Assembly (NCBI GenBank): GCA_025924715.1
Contig: JAICHV010000009.1
Coordinates: 1-64,000 of the forward strand
Length of the DNA: 64,000 bases
Reading direction: 5' to 3'
DNA from: Alphaproteobacteria bacterium
Lineage (GTDB): Bacteria > Pseudomonadota > Alphaproteobacteria > Micropepsales > Micropepsaceae
Below, piece by piece: positions 18,384 through 26,998 of this stretch (position 1 is the first letter of the stretch; each line of letters starts with the position of its first letter). The position numbers and the translations under genes were made by a program. The notes under the pieces are model-generated. The model searched no databases. It saw only the letters and a program-made list of their open reading frames with translations, and had not been told where the DNA came from.

Positions 18384-19709
18384 CTAATGCCGCGTCTGCA
18401 AGTGGCCGTCCACCGCCGCGGCAATAGCATCGGCCACTTTGGCGCGCCAGGCCGGGGTGTTCATCTGGGCGGCGTCGGAACTATTGGAAAGATAGCCCAA
18501 TTCGATCAAGGCGGCGGGAACATCGGGGGCCACCAGGACGGCCAGGCTGGCCGAGCGGTGCGGGCTTCGGGCCAGGATATCGGTGGCGCCGGCCAGCCTG
18601 CCCAGGGCGGTTTCGGCGAAACGTGAGGATTTGTTAATCGTGTCGCGCTGCGCCAGGTCGATCAGGATCGGCGCCACCGGATTGTTCCCCGCCAGATCGA
18701 CACCGGCGATGACGTCGGACTGATTTTCCCGCCGGGCCAGCGCCCCGGCTTCGCGGTCGGAACGGCCATCATTGAGGGTGTAGATCGAGAGGCCGCTGAC
18801 ATTGGGATCGGGATTGGAATCGGCATGCAGCGAGATCATCAGATCGGCCCGCCAGCGCCGTCCGATCGCCACTCGCTCGCGCAAGGGAATGAACACGTCG
18901 CTGTCGCGCGTCATATGGACGGTATAGCCGCGGGCCTTGAGTACCTGGGCCAGGCGCAAGCCTTCGGCCAGCACCAGATCTTTTTCCATCAGCCCATTGA
19001 CGCCATTGGTGCCGGAATCGATGCCGCCATGGCCCGGATCGATGACGATGACTTTTCCGCCGGCGCCGGGCTGGCCCGCCGGTTCGCCCATCAGGGCGGC
19101 GAGCTTTTCCGCGTCGCTCTCGCGCTGCTTGAGATCGGCGGGCCAACCGGCATTGGCGTCGAATTTGCTCTGCTGGGTGGGGAAGAGATCGATCACCACC
19201 CGATAGCCGAAGCCGGCCGACGGCGGCAGCACCAGGGCGTCGGACACCGAGACCGGCCGGTTGAGGTCGATCACCATCCGCGAATTGCCCTTGCGGAAAA
19301 GCCCATAGCGATAAGACTTGATCGAACCAAAGCCGCTGGGACGGGGCGGCGCGCCCAGCCGCCAGGCCACCTGTGGCATATCGATCACCACCCGGTCGGG
19401 TTTCGCCAGGGTGAAGGCGCGCAAATTCACCGGATCGCTGAACTCGATCACCAGCCGCGTGCGGTCATTGTGCTCACCGATGCGCGCACTCATCACTAGC
19501 GGCGTAGGGCCGACCGGGGCAGTGCCGACCGAAGGTCCGGCGCCTTTGGGCGGCGCCGGCTTAGGCGGCGCAGTCGGCAAGGGCGTCTCGCCCCGCAGCA
19601 TCCGGGCGATCGGGTCGCCCCCGGTCTCAGCCCTCACGCCCGAAAAGGCGAACAGTCCCAGGACCGCGACCAGGACGAGCAGCACAACGAATGCGGGTTT
19701 GATGGACAT
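18384..19709 (-). CDS. N-acetylmuramoyl-L-alanine amidase (AmiC-like, AMIN domain)
   Basis: Periplasmic zinc amidase that splits septal peptidoglycan. The 441 residues have an N-terminal export signal/anchor (about 6-25), a Pro-rich linker, an AMIN domain (about 70-170, TRLVIEFSDPVNLRAFTL) and a C-terminal Amidase_3 domain. Zinc ligands and the catalytic acid are in VIDPGHGGIDSG, the glutamate of EKDLVLAEGL, SLHAD and the glutamate of IELGYLSN. It lies directly upstream of PBP1A on the same strand, so wall cleavage and synthesis genes are likely co-expressed. The start has no strong ribosome site. Confidence 0.94.
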   Translation of the reverse strand: MSIKPAFVVLLVLVAVLGLFAFSGVRAETGGDPIARMLRGETPLPTAPPKPAPPKGAGPSVGTAPVGPTPLVMSARIGEHNDRTRLVIEFSDPVNLRAFTLAKPDRVVIDMPQVAWRLGAPPRPSGFGSIKSYRYGLFRKGNSRMVIDLNRPVSVSDALVLPPSAGFGYRVVIDLFPTQQSKFDANAGWPADLKQRESDAEKLAALMGEPAGQPGAGGKVIVIDPGHGGIDSGTNGVNGLMEKDLVLAEGLRLAQVLKARGYTVHMTRDSDVFIPLRERVAIGRRWRADLMISLHADSNPDPNVSGLSIYTLNDGRSDREAGALARRENQSDVIAGVDLAGNNPVAPILIDLAQRDTINKSSRFAETALGRLAGATDILARSPHRSASLAVLVAPDVPAALIELGYLSNSSDAAQMNTPAWRAKVADAIAAAVDGHLQTRH

Positions 19710-20168
19710 AAAATCCCAAAAAAAGCGCGAATCTTGCGCTCGGTGCGGATAATGGAGCGGGCCGCACGGCGCCGAAAGCGGTTTATAACATTATGAAATA
19801 AAAGAATTTTATGGCATTTTTGGGCCGCGCGGGGCCGCTCGCGGGATTAATTGCTTGTTGAAACCTCCCCGTCACCCTACAAAAAGACCGTCCGGCAGCT
19901 TTTGCGATTCCTCCCAGAAGCCGCCGCGTCCGTCCGGATGATCTGCCCCGCCACTCGCGACACATCAGCCGGGTCCCTCGTTTGGCCCTTTGGGGCCGGT
20001 ATTGAATTATGAACGTCAGTTTTGCGCGCCCCTCCCTCGCTGTCTCGGCCTTGAACGCCGTTTCGATGGGGCGGCGCGCGCTCCTTGCAACCCACATCAT
20101 ACGCCGCCGCCCTCGCCCGCAGGCCCTTTGGCTTGCTGCGGCCCATCGCGCGCGGCCCGGAGAATTCC
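19710..20168. other. Intergenic leader region between amiC and rne
   Basis: This 459-base gap divides divergent amidase and RNase E genes. An AT-rich stretch at about 19783-19820 contains TATAAC- and TATAAA-like hexamers on both strands and is the likely promoter zone, but no pair with good -35 spacing stands out. The remaining 350 bases would form a long 5' untranslated leader of rne. Such leaders often mediate RNase E autoregulation. I do not recognise a specific fold. Confidence 0.45.
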
Positions 20169-22874
20169 ATGAAACGCATGCTTATCGACGCCAGCCACCC
20201 GGAAGAGACCAGGGTGGTGATTCTCGACGGATCCAAAGTCGAGGAATTTGACTTCGAGGCCGCCTCGAAGCGGCCGCTCAAAGGCAATATCTATCTGGCC
20301 AAAGTGACGCGGGTCGAACCCTCGCTGCAGGCCGCCTTTGTCGAATATGGCGGCAACCGCCAGGGCTTCCTCGCCTTTTCCGAAATCCATCCCGATTATT
20401 ACCAGATTCCGGTTGCCGACCGGCAGGCGCTGATCGCCGAACAGGAAGCCGAAGCCCGGCGCCGCTCGGAAGACGAGATCGAAAGCTTCGAAATCACCTC
20501 CGAACCCAAGCCCAGGCTGGAAGAGGAAGAAGAGGAAGAGATCGTCGAGGATGAAAACGCGGAAGCCCCTCTGCTCAACCTGGACGCACCGCTGCCCGAA
20601 AGCGAGCCCGACACCACCCCCGAGGCCTTGCCCGAAGAGAGCGCCGCCGAGGCCGAGGATCACGAAGAGGTGTTCGTCAATCATGGCGGCGCTGCCCCGG
20701 ACGAGGCCGATGATCACGACCACGACCATGAGACGCCCGAGGAGCTGACCAAGCCTGAGGCCGCCGCGCTTCACCAGGACGATTACGACCACGATGCCCA
20801 AGTGGTCTTAGCCGAGGCGGCCGAAGAATATGAAGGCGAAATCGAGCCGGTCGATGGCACCCCGGCATCGGAAGGCGAGGTGACCGGCGCGGGCGAAGAA
20901 GCCGGCGCCGCGGAAGGCGCCGAAAAGCCGCTGCAGATGGCCCGGCCCGCACAAAAATGGATGCGCAAGAAGCACTACAAAATTCAAGAAGTGATCAAGC
21001 GCCGCCAGATCATCCTGGTGCAAGTGGTCAAGGAAGAACGCGGCAACAAAGGCGCCGCCCTGACCACCTATCTGTCCCTGGCGGGGCGCTATTGCGTCTT
21101 GATGCCCAACACCCCGCGCGGCGGCGGCATTTCGCGCAAGATCACCAATGCCGCGGACCGCAAGCGTCTGAAAAGCGCCGCCCAGGGACTGGAACTGCCC
21201 GAAGGCATGGGGCTGATCATCCGCACCGCCGGCGAGAACCGCACCAAGCTCGAGATCAAGCGCGACTACGAATATCTGATGCGGCTATGGGACACGATCC
21301 GGGAAAAGACCCTGTCGTCCAACGCCCCGGCCAATGTTTACGAGGAAGGCGACCTGATCAAGCGGGTGATCCGCGACCTCTACACCAAGGACGTCCAGGA
21401 CGTGGTGGTGGAAGGGGAGACCGGCTACCAGAACGCCAAGGACTTCATGCGCATGCTGATGCCGGGCCATGCCCGTCATGTGCATCACTACAAGGACTCG
21501 GTGCCGCTCTTCCAGCGCCTGCATATCGAGCAGCAGCTCGATGCCATGTTCTCCCCCACCGTGACGCTGAAATCGGGCGGCTATATCGTTATCAACCAGA
21601 CCGAAGCGCTGGTCTCGATCGACGTCAATTCGGGCCGCGCCACCCGCGAACATTCCATCGAAGAAACCGCGCGCAAGACCAATCTGGAAGCGGCTGACGA
21701 AGTCGGGCGCCAATTGCGCCTGCGCGACCTGGCCGGCCTGATCGTAATCGACTTCATCGACATGGAAGAAAGCCGCAACGACCGCGAGGTCGAAAGGCGG
21801 CTGCGCGAGGCGGTGAAGAACGACCGCGCCCGGGTCCAGATCGGCAAGATCAGCCAGTTCGGCTTGATGGAAATGTCGCGTCAGCGCCTGCGCGCCGGCG
21901 TGGTCGCCGGCTCGACCGTCACTTGCCCGCATTGCGGCGGTGTCGGCATCGTCCGCTCGGTGGAATCCACGGCCTTGCGCGTGTTGCGCGCGCTGGAGGA
22001 AGAAGGCGAAAAGAACCGCGCCAGCGCCGTGACCGTGAAGGTGGCGAGCGATATCGCGCTTTACGCCCTCAACCAGAAGCGCCGCGAGCTGGCCCGCATC
22101 GAGGCGGAATACGGCATGGAAGTGATGTTCGAGCCGAAGGACAATCTGCTGGCCGGAAGCTTCGAGATCGACCGCACCCGCACCCGCGATCCGGGTGAGC
22201 GGCCGCGGTCCAATGCGGTTTCGATCGAGGCCGGTTTCGTGCAATCCGACGAGGCAGACGACGAATTGCCGCCGGAAGAAGAAGACGAGGAAGAAGAGAT
22301 TATCTCGGGCGACGAGGACGAGGCCGAAGCACCGGCCCCCGTCGCAGCAGAACGCGACAGTGAGCGCCATGACGGCGAGCGCGGCGAAGGCGAACGTGGT
22401 CATGGCCGCCGCCGTCGCCGCCGCGGCGGACGCGGACGCAATCGCGACGAACAGCGCCCCGAAGGCGCCGCGCATCAAGCCGCGCCCCCCGGCGAAGCCG
22501 GTGAAGGCGAATTACCCGGCGCCGGAGCCGAAGGCGAGCACGAGCGTGCCGAAGGCGTGGCGCTAGGCGAAAATGGCGAACCCCGCCGCCGCCGGCGCCG
22601 CCGCCGCGGACGCCGTGGTGGCCGCGACCGCGAACCCGGCGAGAAGCCGGCAGCCGCTCAGGGCGAATTCACGCCGCAACCCGATCGCTTCGGCGCCGCG
22701 CCCGATGAGATCGACACCACGCCCACCGACCGCCCCGGCCCAGGCGCACCGTCCGCGCCGGTATGGTCCTTGAAGGACGATGTGCCCGACACCACGCCCA
22801 AGGACGAGCCGCGGGCCAATGAAGACGCCAAGCCGGTGAAAAAAGGCTGGTGGCAGCGGACATTCTCGGGGTAA
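20169..22874 (+). CDS. rne: Ribonuclease E, alphaproteobacterial type
   Basis: Endoribonuclease that starts mRNA decay and processes rRNA. The 901 residues start at an ATG with GGAGA upstream. The S1 domain (from GNIYLAKVTRVEPSLQAAFVEYG) is interrupted by an acidic Glu/Asp/His insert of about 165 residues (roughly 96-260). The catalytic core has IDVNSGRATRE and VIDFIDM (Mg-binding aspartates), and the Zn-link CPHCGGVG is near residue 587. The C-terminal third is disordered with Arg-rich RNA-binding blocks (RRRRRRGGRGRN) and ends KKGWWQRTF. A GWW-type terminus is the PNPase-binding element known from Caulobacter RNase E. Confidence 0.96.
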   Translation: MKRMLIDASHPEETRVVILDGSKVEEFDFEAASKRPLKGNIYLAKVTRVEPSLQAAFVEYGGNRQGFLAFSEIHPDYYQIPVADRQALIAEQEAEARRRSEDEIESFEITSEPKPRLEEEEEEEIVEDENAEAPLLNLDAPLPESEPDTTPEALPEESAAEAEDHEEVFVNHGGAAPDEADDHDHDHETPEELTKPEAAALHQDDYDHDAQVVLAEAAEEYEGEIEPVDGTPASEGEVTGAGEEAGAAEGAEKPLQMARPAQKWMRKKHYKIQEVIKRRQIILVQVVKEERGNKGAALTTYLSLAGRYCVLMPNTPRGGGISRKITNAADRKRLKSAAQGLELPEGMGLIIRTAGENRTKLEIKRDYEYLMRLWDTIREKTLSSNAPANVYEEGDLIKRVIRDLYTKDVQDVVVEGETGYQNAKDFMRMLMPGHARHVHHYKDSVPLFQRLHIEQQLDAMFSPTVTLKSGGYIVINQTEALVSIDVNSGRATREHSIEETARKTNLEAADEVGRQLRLRDLAGLIVIDFIDMEESRNDREVERRLREAVKNDRARVQIGKISQFGLMEMSRQRLRAGVVAGSTVTCPHCGGVGIVRSVESTALRVLRALEEEGEKNRASAVTVKVASDIALYALNQKRRELARIEAEYGMEVMFEPKDNLLAGSFEIDRTRTRDPGERPRSNAVSIEAGFVQSDEADDELPPEEEDEEEEIISGDEDEAEAPAPVAAERDSERHDGERGEGERGHGRRRRRRGGRGRNRDEQRPEGAAHQAAPPGEAGEGELPGAGAEGEHERAEGVALGENGEPRRRRRRRRGRRGGRDREPGEKPAAAQGEFTPQPDRFGAAPDEIDTTPTDRPGPGAPSAPVWSLKDDVPDTTPKDEPRANEDAKPVKKGWWQRTFSG

Positions 22875-22889
22875 CGGGCAGCCTGGCGC

Positions 22890-23315
22890 TTACTTCTTCC
22901 CCGGTGCCAGGCCCTGCTGCGCCGAACCTTCCAACTGCGCGATATGCGCGGTCCAGGGCAGCGCCGACGCCGTCCAGATTTGGCGCTTCGGCGCCAGTTC
23001 GGCGCGCTGCTTGACGCTGCCAAGCCGCAGCATGAAAACACTCCGCGGCTCCTCAGCCGGCGCGGAATAAATCGCCGAGCCGCAATCGCCGCAAAACCCC
23101 TGGGCCCGCTTGTTGCCGCTATCGGCGGTCTTGACATAGACCTTCGGCACGCCGCGGGTGAATTTCAGATTTTCCGCTTTGGCGGGGACGCTGGCGCGAT
23201 AGGGCGCGCCGGAAAATTGCTGGCAATCGCTGCAATGGCAGATGCTGACGGTATCGGGGTCGATCTGGGCCTCGAATGCGATGGCGCCGCAGTGACATCC
23301 GCCTTCGATATGCAT
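22890..23315 (-). CDS. GFA-family (glutathione-dependent formaldehyde-activating-like) zinc protein
   Basis: A 141-residue Mss4-fold protein with the family's zinc ligands: CHCGAI near the N-terminus, CHCSDCQ and FCGDCGS. The family was named after Gfa, which speeds glutathione-formaldehyde adduct formation, but most members have unknown substrates. The ATG at 23315 follows a clear AAGGAG; longer in-frame starts would run into the next gene. It is 10 bases downstream of the GGT-like gene and likely co-transcribed with it. Confidence 0.87.
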   Translation of the reverse strand: MHIEGGCHCGAIAFEAQIDPDTVSICHCSDCQQFSGAPYRASVPAKAENLKFTRGVPKVYVKTADSGNKRAQGFCGDCGSAIYSAPAEEPRSVFMLRLGSVKQRAELAPKRQIWTASALPWTAHIAQLEGSAQQGLAPGKK

Positions 23316-23325
23316 GATGTGCTCC

Positions 23326-24708
23326 TTATTGCGTGCCGGCGCTATCCACCGCCGCCGCGCCCAGACCATGGGCGCCCGGATCGGGCAGCGCCGCGCAAAT
23401 TCCATTCTGGCAGGAGATCGCATTGACGGTGGCGAAAGGCGCCGCCCCGGTGGAGCGCATATCGGCGGAGCGCGCGATCGGCAAGCCGCTGACCAGCTTG
23501 AGCAGGGCATATTCAATCGCCGCCGAGCCATTAGGCCCGCCGCTACCGGTGCCCGCCATCGCCACCTGACCCGCGCTGTCGCTGGCCAGCAGCGGTGTCA
23601 GGAAGGCGGTGGAAAAACCGTATTGGGTGGCCGGCGACGACGCCAGCGCCACGCCGGTGCGGCCCGCGACACGGCCGGCGCCGAACGGGCCGTTGAGGGT
23701 CACCGCACAGCTTGCCGCCTGGCCGTTGGCGTCGATCGCGCTAAAGCCGGTGGCGCCCAGGTCCTGGGGCAGGCTGGCGATGCCGAATGCGGTCAAGGTC
23801 TGGCGCACCGCAGTGGCTGCGGCCTGATCGGGACTCTGGGTCTTGGCCGCGCGCGCCATATTGGCCAGCAGTGCTGAGGCAAAGGTCCCCGCGCCGGTCT
23901 GCGGCCCCGGCAGGGCCACCGAATAGGCGCCAAACTGGGCAGGCCGCACCGGAGCGACGCCGGTGCGCAGAGCGGCCAACTCGCCGGCCTGCAAACCGGC
24001 GGCGGCGCTGATCTGCGCCGCCACATCGCCGGTATAAAATCCATTGGCGCCCTGCAGGCGCACCGCGCTCAGGGTTTCGGCCAAGGCGCGATTGGTCACC
24101 ACCGCGCCTTCACCTTTGGGCTGGCCGCTCGCATCCAAAAATTCCGCCGCCAGCGCCGGGTCCTGGCGCAACTGCGCCGCCGCGGCGGCGATGCGCTGGG
24201 CCAGGGAAAAGGAGATTGGAAAGCCGGTCGCGGCATAGGATTCGCCGCTTGCCACCACGCGCTGCCAGGGGAGCGTGCCAAGGGCTTTTTGCAGATCGTA
24301 AAAGCCGCGCACCGCGGCGGGCACCGCAAAGGCGCCATTGCCGTTGGCGCGCCGCGCCAGGAAATCGAATTCGCGCACGCTGCCGCCGGACCCCACCAGG
24401 CAGATGCCGCCGCCGCCCAAGCCCGCTGCCGCCGGATAAGTCGCGGTCATGGTGAAGAACATGGCGGTCACCGCGTCGGCGGCGCTGCCGCCCTGGGTCA
24501 GAATGGTGGCGCCGATCTTGGCCGCCAGCGGTTCATCGGCCACCGCAAGGCCGTTGGTGCGCGCCGGCGTCGAACCGCCCAGGCCCAAAGTGTCGCTCAC
24601 CGATGAGCCGACGTCCTTGCAGCCGCTGAGCAGCAGCGGGGCGAGCAAGGCCATTGCACAGGCTTGGCGGGACAGCGTCATGACGAGCCGGTAACCTTTT
24701 GAGGTCAT
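23326..24708 (-). CDS. Gamma-glutamyltransferase-like lipoprotein, probably inactive
   Basis: A 460-residue GGT-fold protein with a lipoprotein signal (LLAPLLLSGC, acylated Cys about residue 30). Family landmarks are AAGLGGGGICLVG and TGSGGPNGSAA. The autoprocessing site that reads TTHxS in active GGTs reads ATGFS here (T at about residue 319), so the residue aligned with the N-terminal nucleophile threonine is alanine. The stretch aligned to the substrate-binding DFRE reads DFLARR, and NNxMDDF is absent. It is also shorter than usual, with no clear large/small subunit border. It may be a scaffold or a decayed enzyme. The start at 24708 is uncertain; an ATG at 24681 would also give a full signal. 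Divergent from the M48 gene. Confidence 0.72.
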   Translation of the reverse strand: MTSKGYRLVMTLSRQACAMALLAPLLLSGCKDVGSSVSDTLGLGGSTPARTNGLAVADEPLAAKIGATILTQGGSAADAVTAMFFTMTATYPAAAGLGGGGICLVGSGGSVREFDFLARRANGNGAFAVPAAVRGFYDLQKALGTLPWQRVVASGESYAATGFPISFSLAQRIAAAAAQLRQDPALAAEFLDASGQPKGEGAVVTNRALAETLSAVRLQGANGFYTGDVAAQISAAAGLQAGELAALRTGVAPVRPAQFGAYSVALPGPQTGAGTFASALLANMARAAKTQSPDQAAATAVRQTLTAFGIASLPQDLGATGFSAIDANGQAASCAVTLNGPFGAGRVAGRTGVALASSPATQYGFSTAFLTPLLASDSAGQVAMAGTGSGGPNGSAAIEYALLKLVSGLPIARSADMRSTGAAPFATVNAISCQNGICAALPDPGAHGLGAAAVDSAGTQ

Positions 24709-24838
24709 TGAAGTCCCGGTTATGCCGGAACCGGGCCCGCCGGGATAGTCCCGTTTTGCCCCCGCGGAATTGACCTTGGCGGCAGCGGACCCTAGGGTCC
24801 GCCCCCGGGGGGAAATTGCGGGTCTGAAGGAGCAAACC

Positions 24839-26236
24839 TTGCCGTCTATCGTCCCCTCGTCCCGAGCCTGGCGCCATTTTGGCGTGGCCGCCTGCCTGGC
24901 GGGCGCGCTGTGCAGCACGGCGACCCCGGTCCTGGCGCAAGGGATCAATATCCTGCGCGACACCGAGACCGAGGAGATGCTCAAAAGCTATGAGCTGCCG
25001 CTGGCCCGGGCCGCCGGGCTCGATCCCAATGCCACCAAAGTCTGGCTGGTCGGCGACAATGAGGTGAACGCCTTCGCCTCGTTCGGGGACGGCGGCGAGA
25101 ACATCTTCATGCTCTCCGGCATCCTTCTCTACTGCAAGAGTCCCAACGAGCTAGTTGGAGTGATGGCGCACGAGACCGGCCATATCAAGGCCGGCCATCT
25201 GATCCGCGGCGAGATCGGCATGCAGAAGGCGATGATCCCCATGCTGCTTTCGATGGTGGTGGGTGTTGCCGCCGCGATCGCCGGCGCCGGCGAAGCCGGC
25301 ATGGTGCTGATGAGCATGGGCCAGGCCATGGCACAAGCCCAGATGATCCATTTCACCACGATCCAGGAATCCAGCGCCGACCAGATCGGCGCCCAGCTTC
25401 TGAACGCCACCCATCAATCGCCGCAGGGCATGTACGCGATGTTCCAGCGCATGGCGGACGAAGAAGCGCGGCATGACATTTACTACCGCCCCGACCCCTA
25501 TGCCAGCGACCATCCCAGCGGCCAAACGCGCGTCTCGCAGCTCCAGGACATTGTCGAGGCCTCGCCCTATCGCGATGTGAAGGATTCGCCCCAGGTCACC
25601 CATACTTTCGAAATGGTGCAGGCCAAGCTTGCCGGCTATACCCTGCCGGTGCAGGAGGCGCTGGATCATTATCCCGTCAGCAACACGTCCGAGGTGGCGC
25701 GCTATGCCCGCACGATGGCTTATCTGCGCAAGCCGGATCTGCAAAAGGCATTGGCCGAGACCAACAGCCTGATCAAGGACGAACCCAACAATCCGTATTT
25801 CTATGAAGTGCTGGGGCAGATCTATCTCAGCATGGCGCGTCCGCAAGAGGCGATTGCGGCCTATCAGAAATCGGTGAACCTGAAGCCGGCCGCGCCGCAA
25901 TTGCGCCTGGCCCTGGCGACGGCAGAGCTGGCGACGGAAAGCCCGGCCCTGGCGCCCGCGGCGCTGAGCAATCTCAAAGCCGCCAGCTTGGTGGAAAATG
26001 ACGACGTCTTTACCTGGTATCAAACCGCCCAGGCCTATAGCTTGATGAAGAACGAAGCGATGGCCAATCTGTCCAGCGCGGAAGCCTATTACAATGGCGG
26101 CGCGATGGTTCAGGCGGTGGTGTTCGCCACCCGGGCGCGCCGCGATCTGACTCAAGGTACCCCCGATTGGGAACGGGCCAACGACATTGTCAGTGCCGCC
26201 ACGCCGCAGGCCCTCGAACAACGCAAGGGACGATAG
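24839..26236 (+). CDS. Periplasmic M48 metalloprotease with TPR repeats (BepA-like)
   Basis: BepA-type proteases and chaperones look after outer-membrane protein assembly in the periplasm. The 465 residues start at a TTG with AAGGAG 6 bases upstream, followed by a signal peptide ending near PVLAQG. The catalytic zinc motif HETGH is at residues 111-115, with the third ligand in ESSADQIG. A hydrophobic loop (MIPMLLSMVVGVAAAIAGAG) follows. The C-terminal half has TPR units (NPYFYEVLGQIYLSMARPQEAIAAYQKSVNLKP). The start codon of the DsbA-like gene is 1 base after its stop, so an envelope quality-control operon is likely. Confidence 0.9.
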   Translation: MPSIVPSSRAWRHFGVAACLAGALCSTATPVLAQGINILRDTETEEMLKSYELPLARAAGLDPNATKVWLVGDNEVNAFASFGDGGENIFMLSGILLYCKSPNELVGVMAHETGHIKAGHLIRGEIGMQKAMIPMLLSMVVGVAAAIAGAGEAGMVLMSMGQAMAQAQMIHFTTIQESSADQIGAQLLNATHQSPQGMYAMFQRMADEEARHDIYYRPDPYASDHPSGQTRVSQLQDIVEASPYRDVKDSPQVTHTFEMVQAKLAGYTLPVQEALDHYPVSNTSEVARYARTMAYLRKPDLQKALAETNSLIKDEPNNPYFYEVLGQIYLSMARPQEAIAAYQKSVNLKPAAPQLRLALATAELATESPALAPAALSNLKAASLVENDDVFTWYQTAQAYSLMKNEAMANLSSAEAYYNGGAMVQAVVFATRARRDLTQGTPDWERANDIVSAATPQALEQRKGR

Positions 26237-26237
26237 A

Positions 26238-26981
26238 ATGCGCGATGGAAAACCGGCCCTGGTCGGCGCCCTGGGCGGGGCTTTGCTGGCGGTGCTGATC
26301 GTCTTCACCGCCGCCAATACCGGGCTTCTACCCGGAGACGACCATATCCGCGCCTATCTTCTTTCTCATCCCGAGCTGGTGGATGAGATGACCCAGAAGA
26401 TGCAAATCCGCCAGCAGGATGCCGATGCCGCGAAAATGGCGGCCGCGATCAAGAAAATCGGGATGAAGACGTTTTTCGATCCCCATATCGCCTTCGTCAC
26501 CGGGCCCGCCGACGCCAAGAAAAGCGTGGTGGAATTCTACGACTATGACTGCCCTTATTGCCGCGCCTCGCTGCCGGCGATGAAGAAATTCTATGAAGCG
26601 CACAAAAACGACACCCGCTTCTCGTTCATCGAATTTCCGATTCCAGCCCTGCATGGACCGGGCGCGGACCTCGCCGGCCTCGCCTCCCTGGCGGCACGGC
26701 GTCAGCCGGACAAATATGTGGCGCTGCATTTCGCCCTGATGAGCCAGGAAGGCAGCATCGATCAGGCCACCATCGACGCGGTGGCGGGGAAAGTCGGCCT
26801 GGATGTGGACAAATTGAAAATGGACATGCAGGACCCGGTGCTGGCGCAGACCCTGGCCGCCAGCAAGGATCTCGCCCACAAGGTCGGCATCGACGGCACG
26901 CCGACCTTCATCTTCAACGGCGTCGCCCATCCCGGCATGGTCGAAGAGGGCGAAATCGAGAACCTGACCAAGAAAACCTGA
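26238..26981 (+). CDS. DsbA-family thiol oxidoreductase
   Basis: A 247-residue protein with an N-terminal signal/anchor helix (about 8-27), a helical stretch and a thioredoxin fold with inserted helices. The active site is CPYC in YDYDCPYCRAS near residue 104, and the cis-proline loop is GTPTF. This is a periplasmic disulfide oxidase or isomerase of the DsbA/Com1-like type. It is tightly spaced after the M48 protease and 17 bases before a secreted protein with six cysteines, which could be its substrate (inference). Confidence 0.92.
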   Translation: MRDGKPALVGALGGALLAVLIVFTAANTGLLPGDDHIRAYLLSHPELVDEMTQKMQIRQQDADAAKMAAAIKKIGMKTFFDPHIAFVTGPADAKKSVVEFYDYDCPYCRASLPAMKKFYEAHKNDTRFSFIEFPIPALHGPGADLAGLASLAARRQPDKYVALHFALMSQEGSIDQATIDAVAGKVGLDVDKLKMDMQDPVLAQTLAASKDLAHKVGIDGTPTFIFNGVAHPGMVEEGEIENLTKKT

Positions 26982-26998
26982 TTGTCACGCGAGGCCCC

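Noticed and set aside
15437..18427. 996-codon open frame on the plus strand opposite the PBP1A and CLC genes
   Set aside because: It runs antisense across two clear gene families and their boundary, with no recognisable domain; high-GC codon use produces long mirror frames.
22881..22912. GCCTGGC/GCCAGGC inverted repeat between rne and the GFA gene as terminator
   Set aside because: The arms are only 7 bp around an 18-base loop, there is no T-run, and the repeat extends into the GFA coding sequence.
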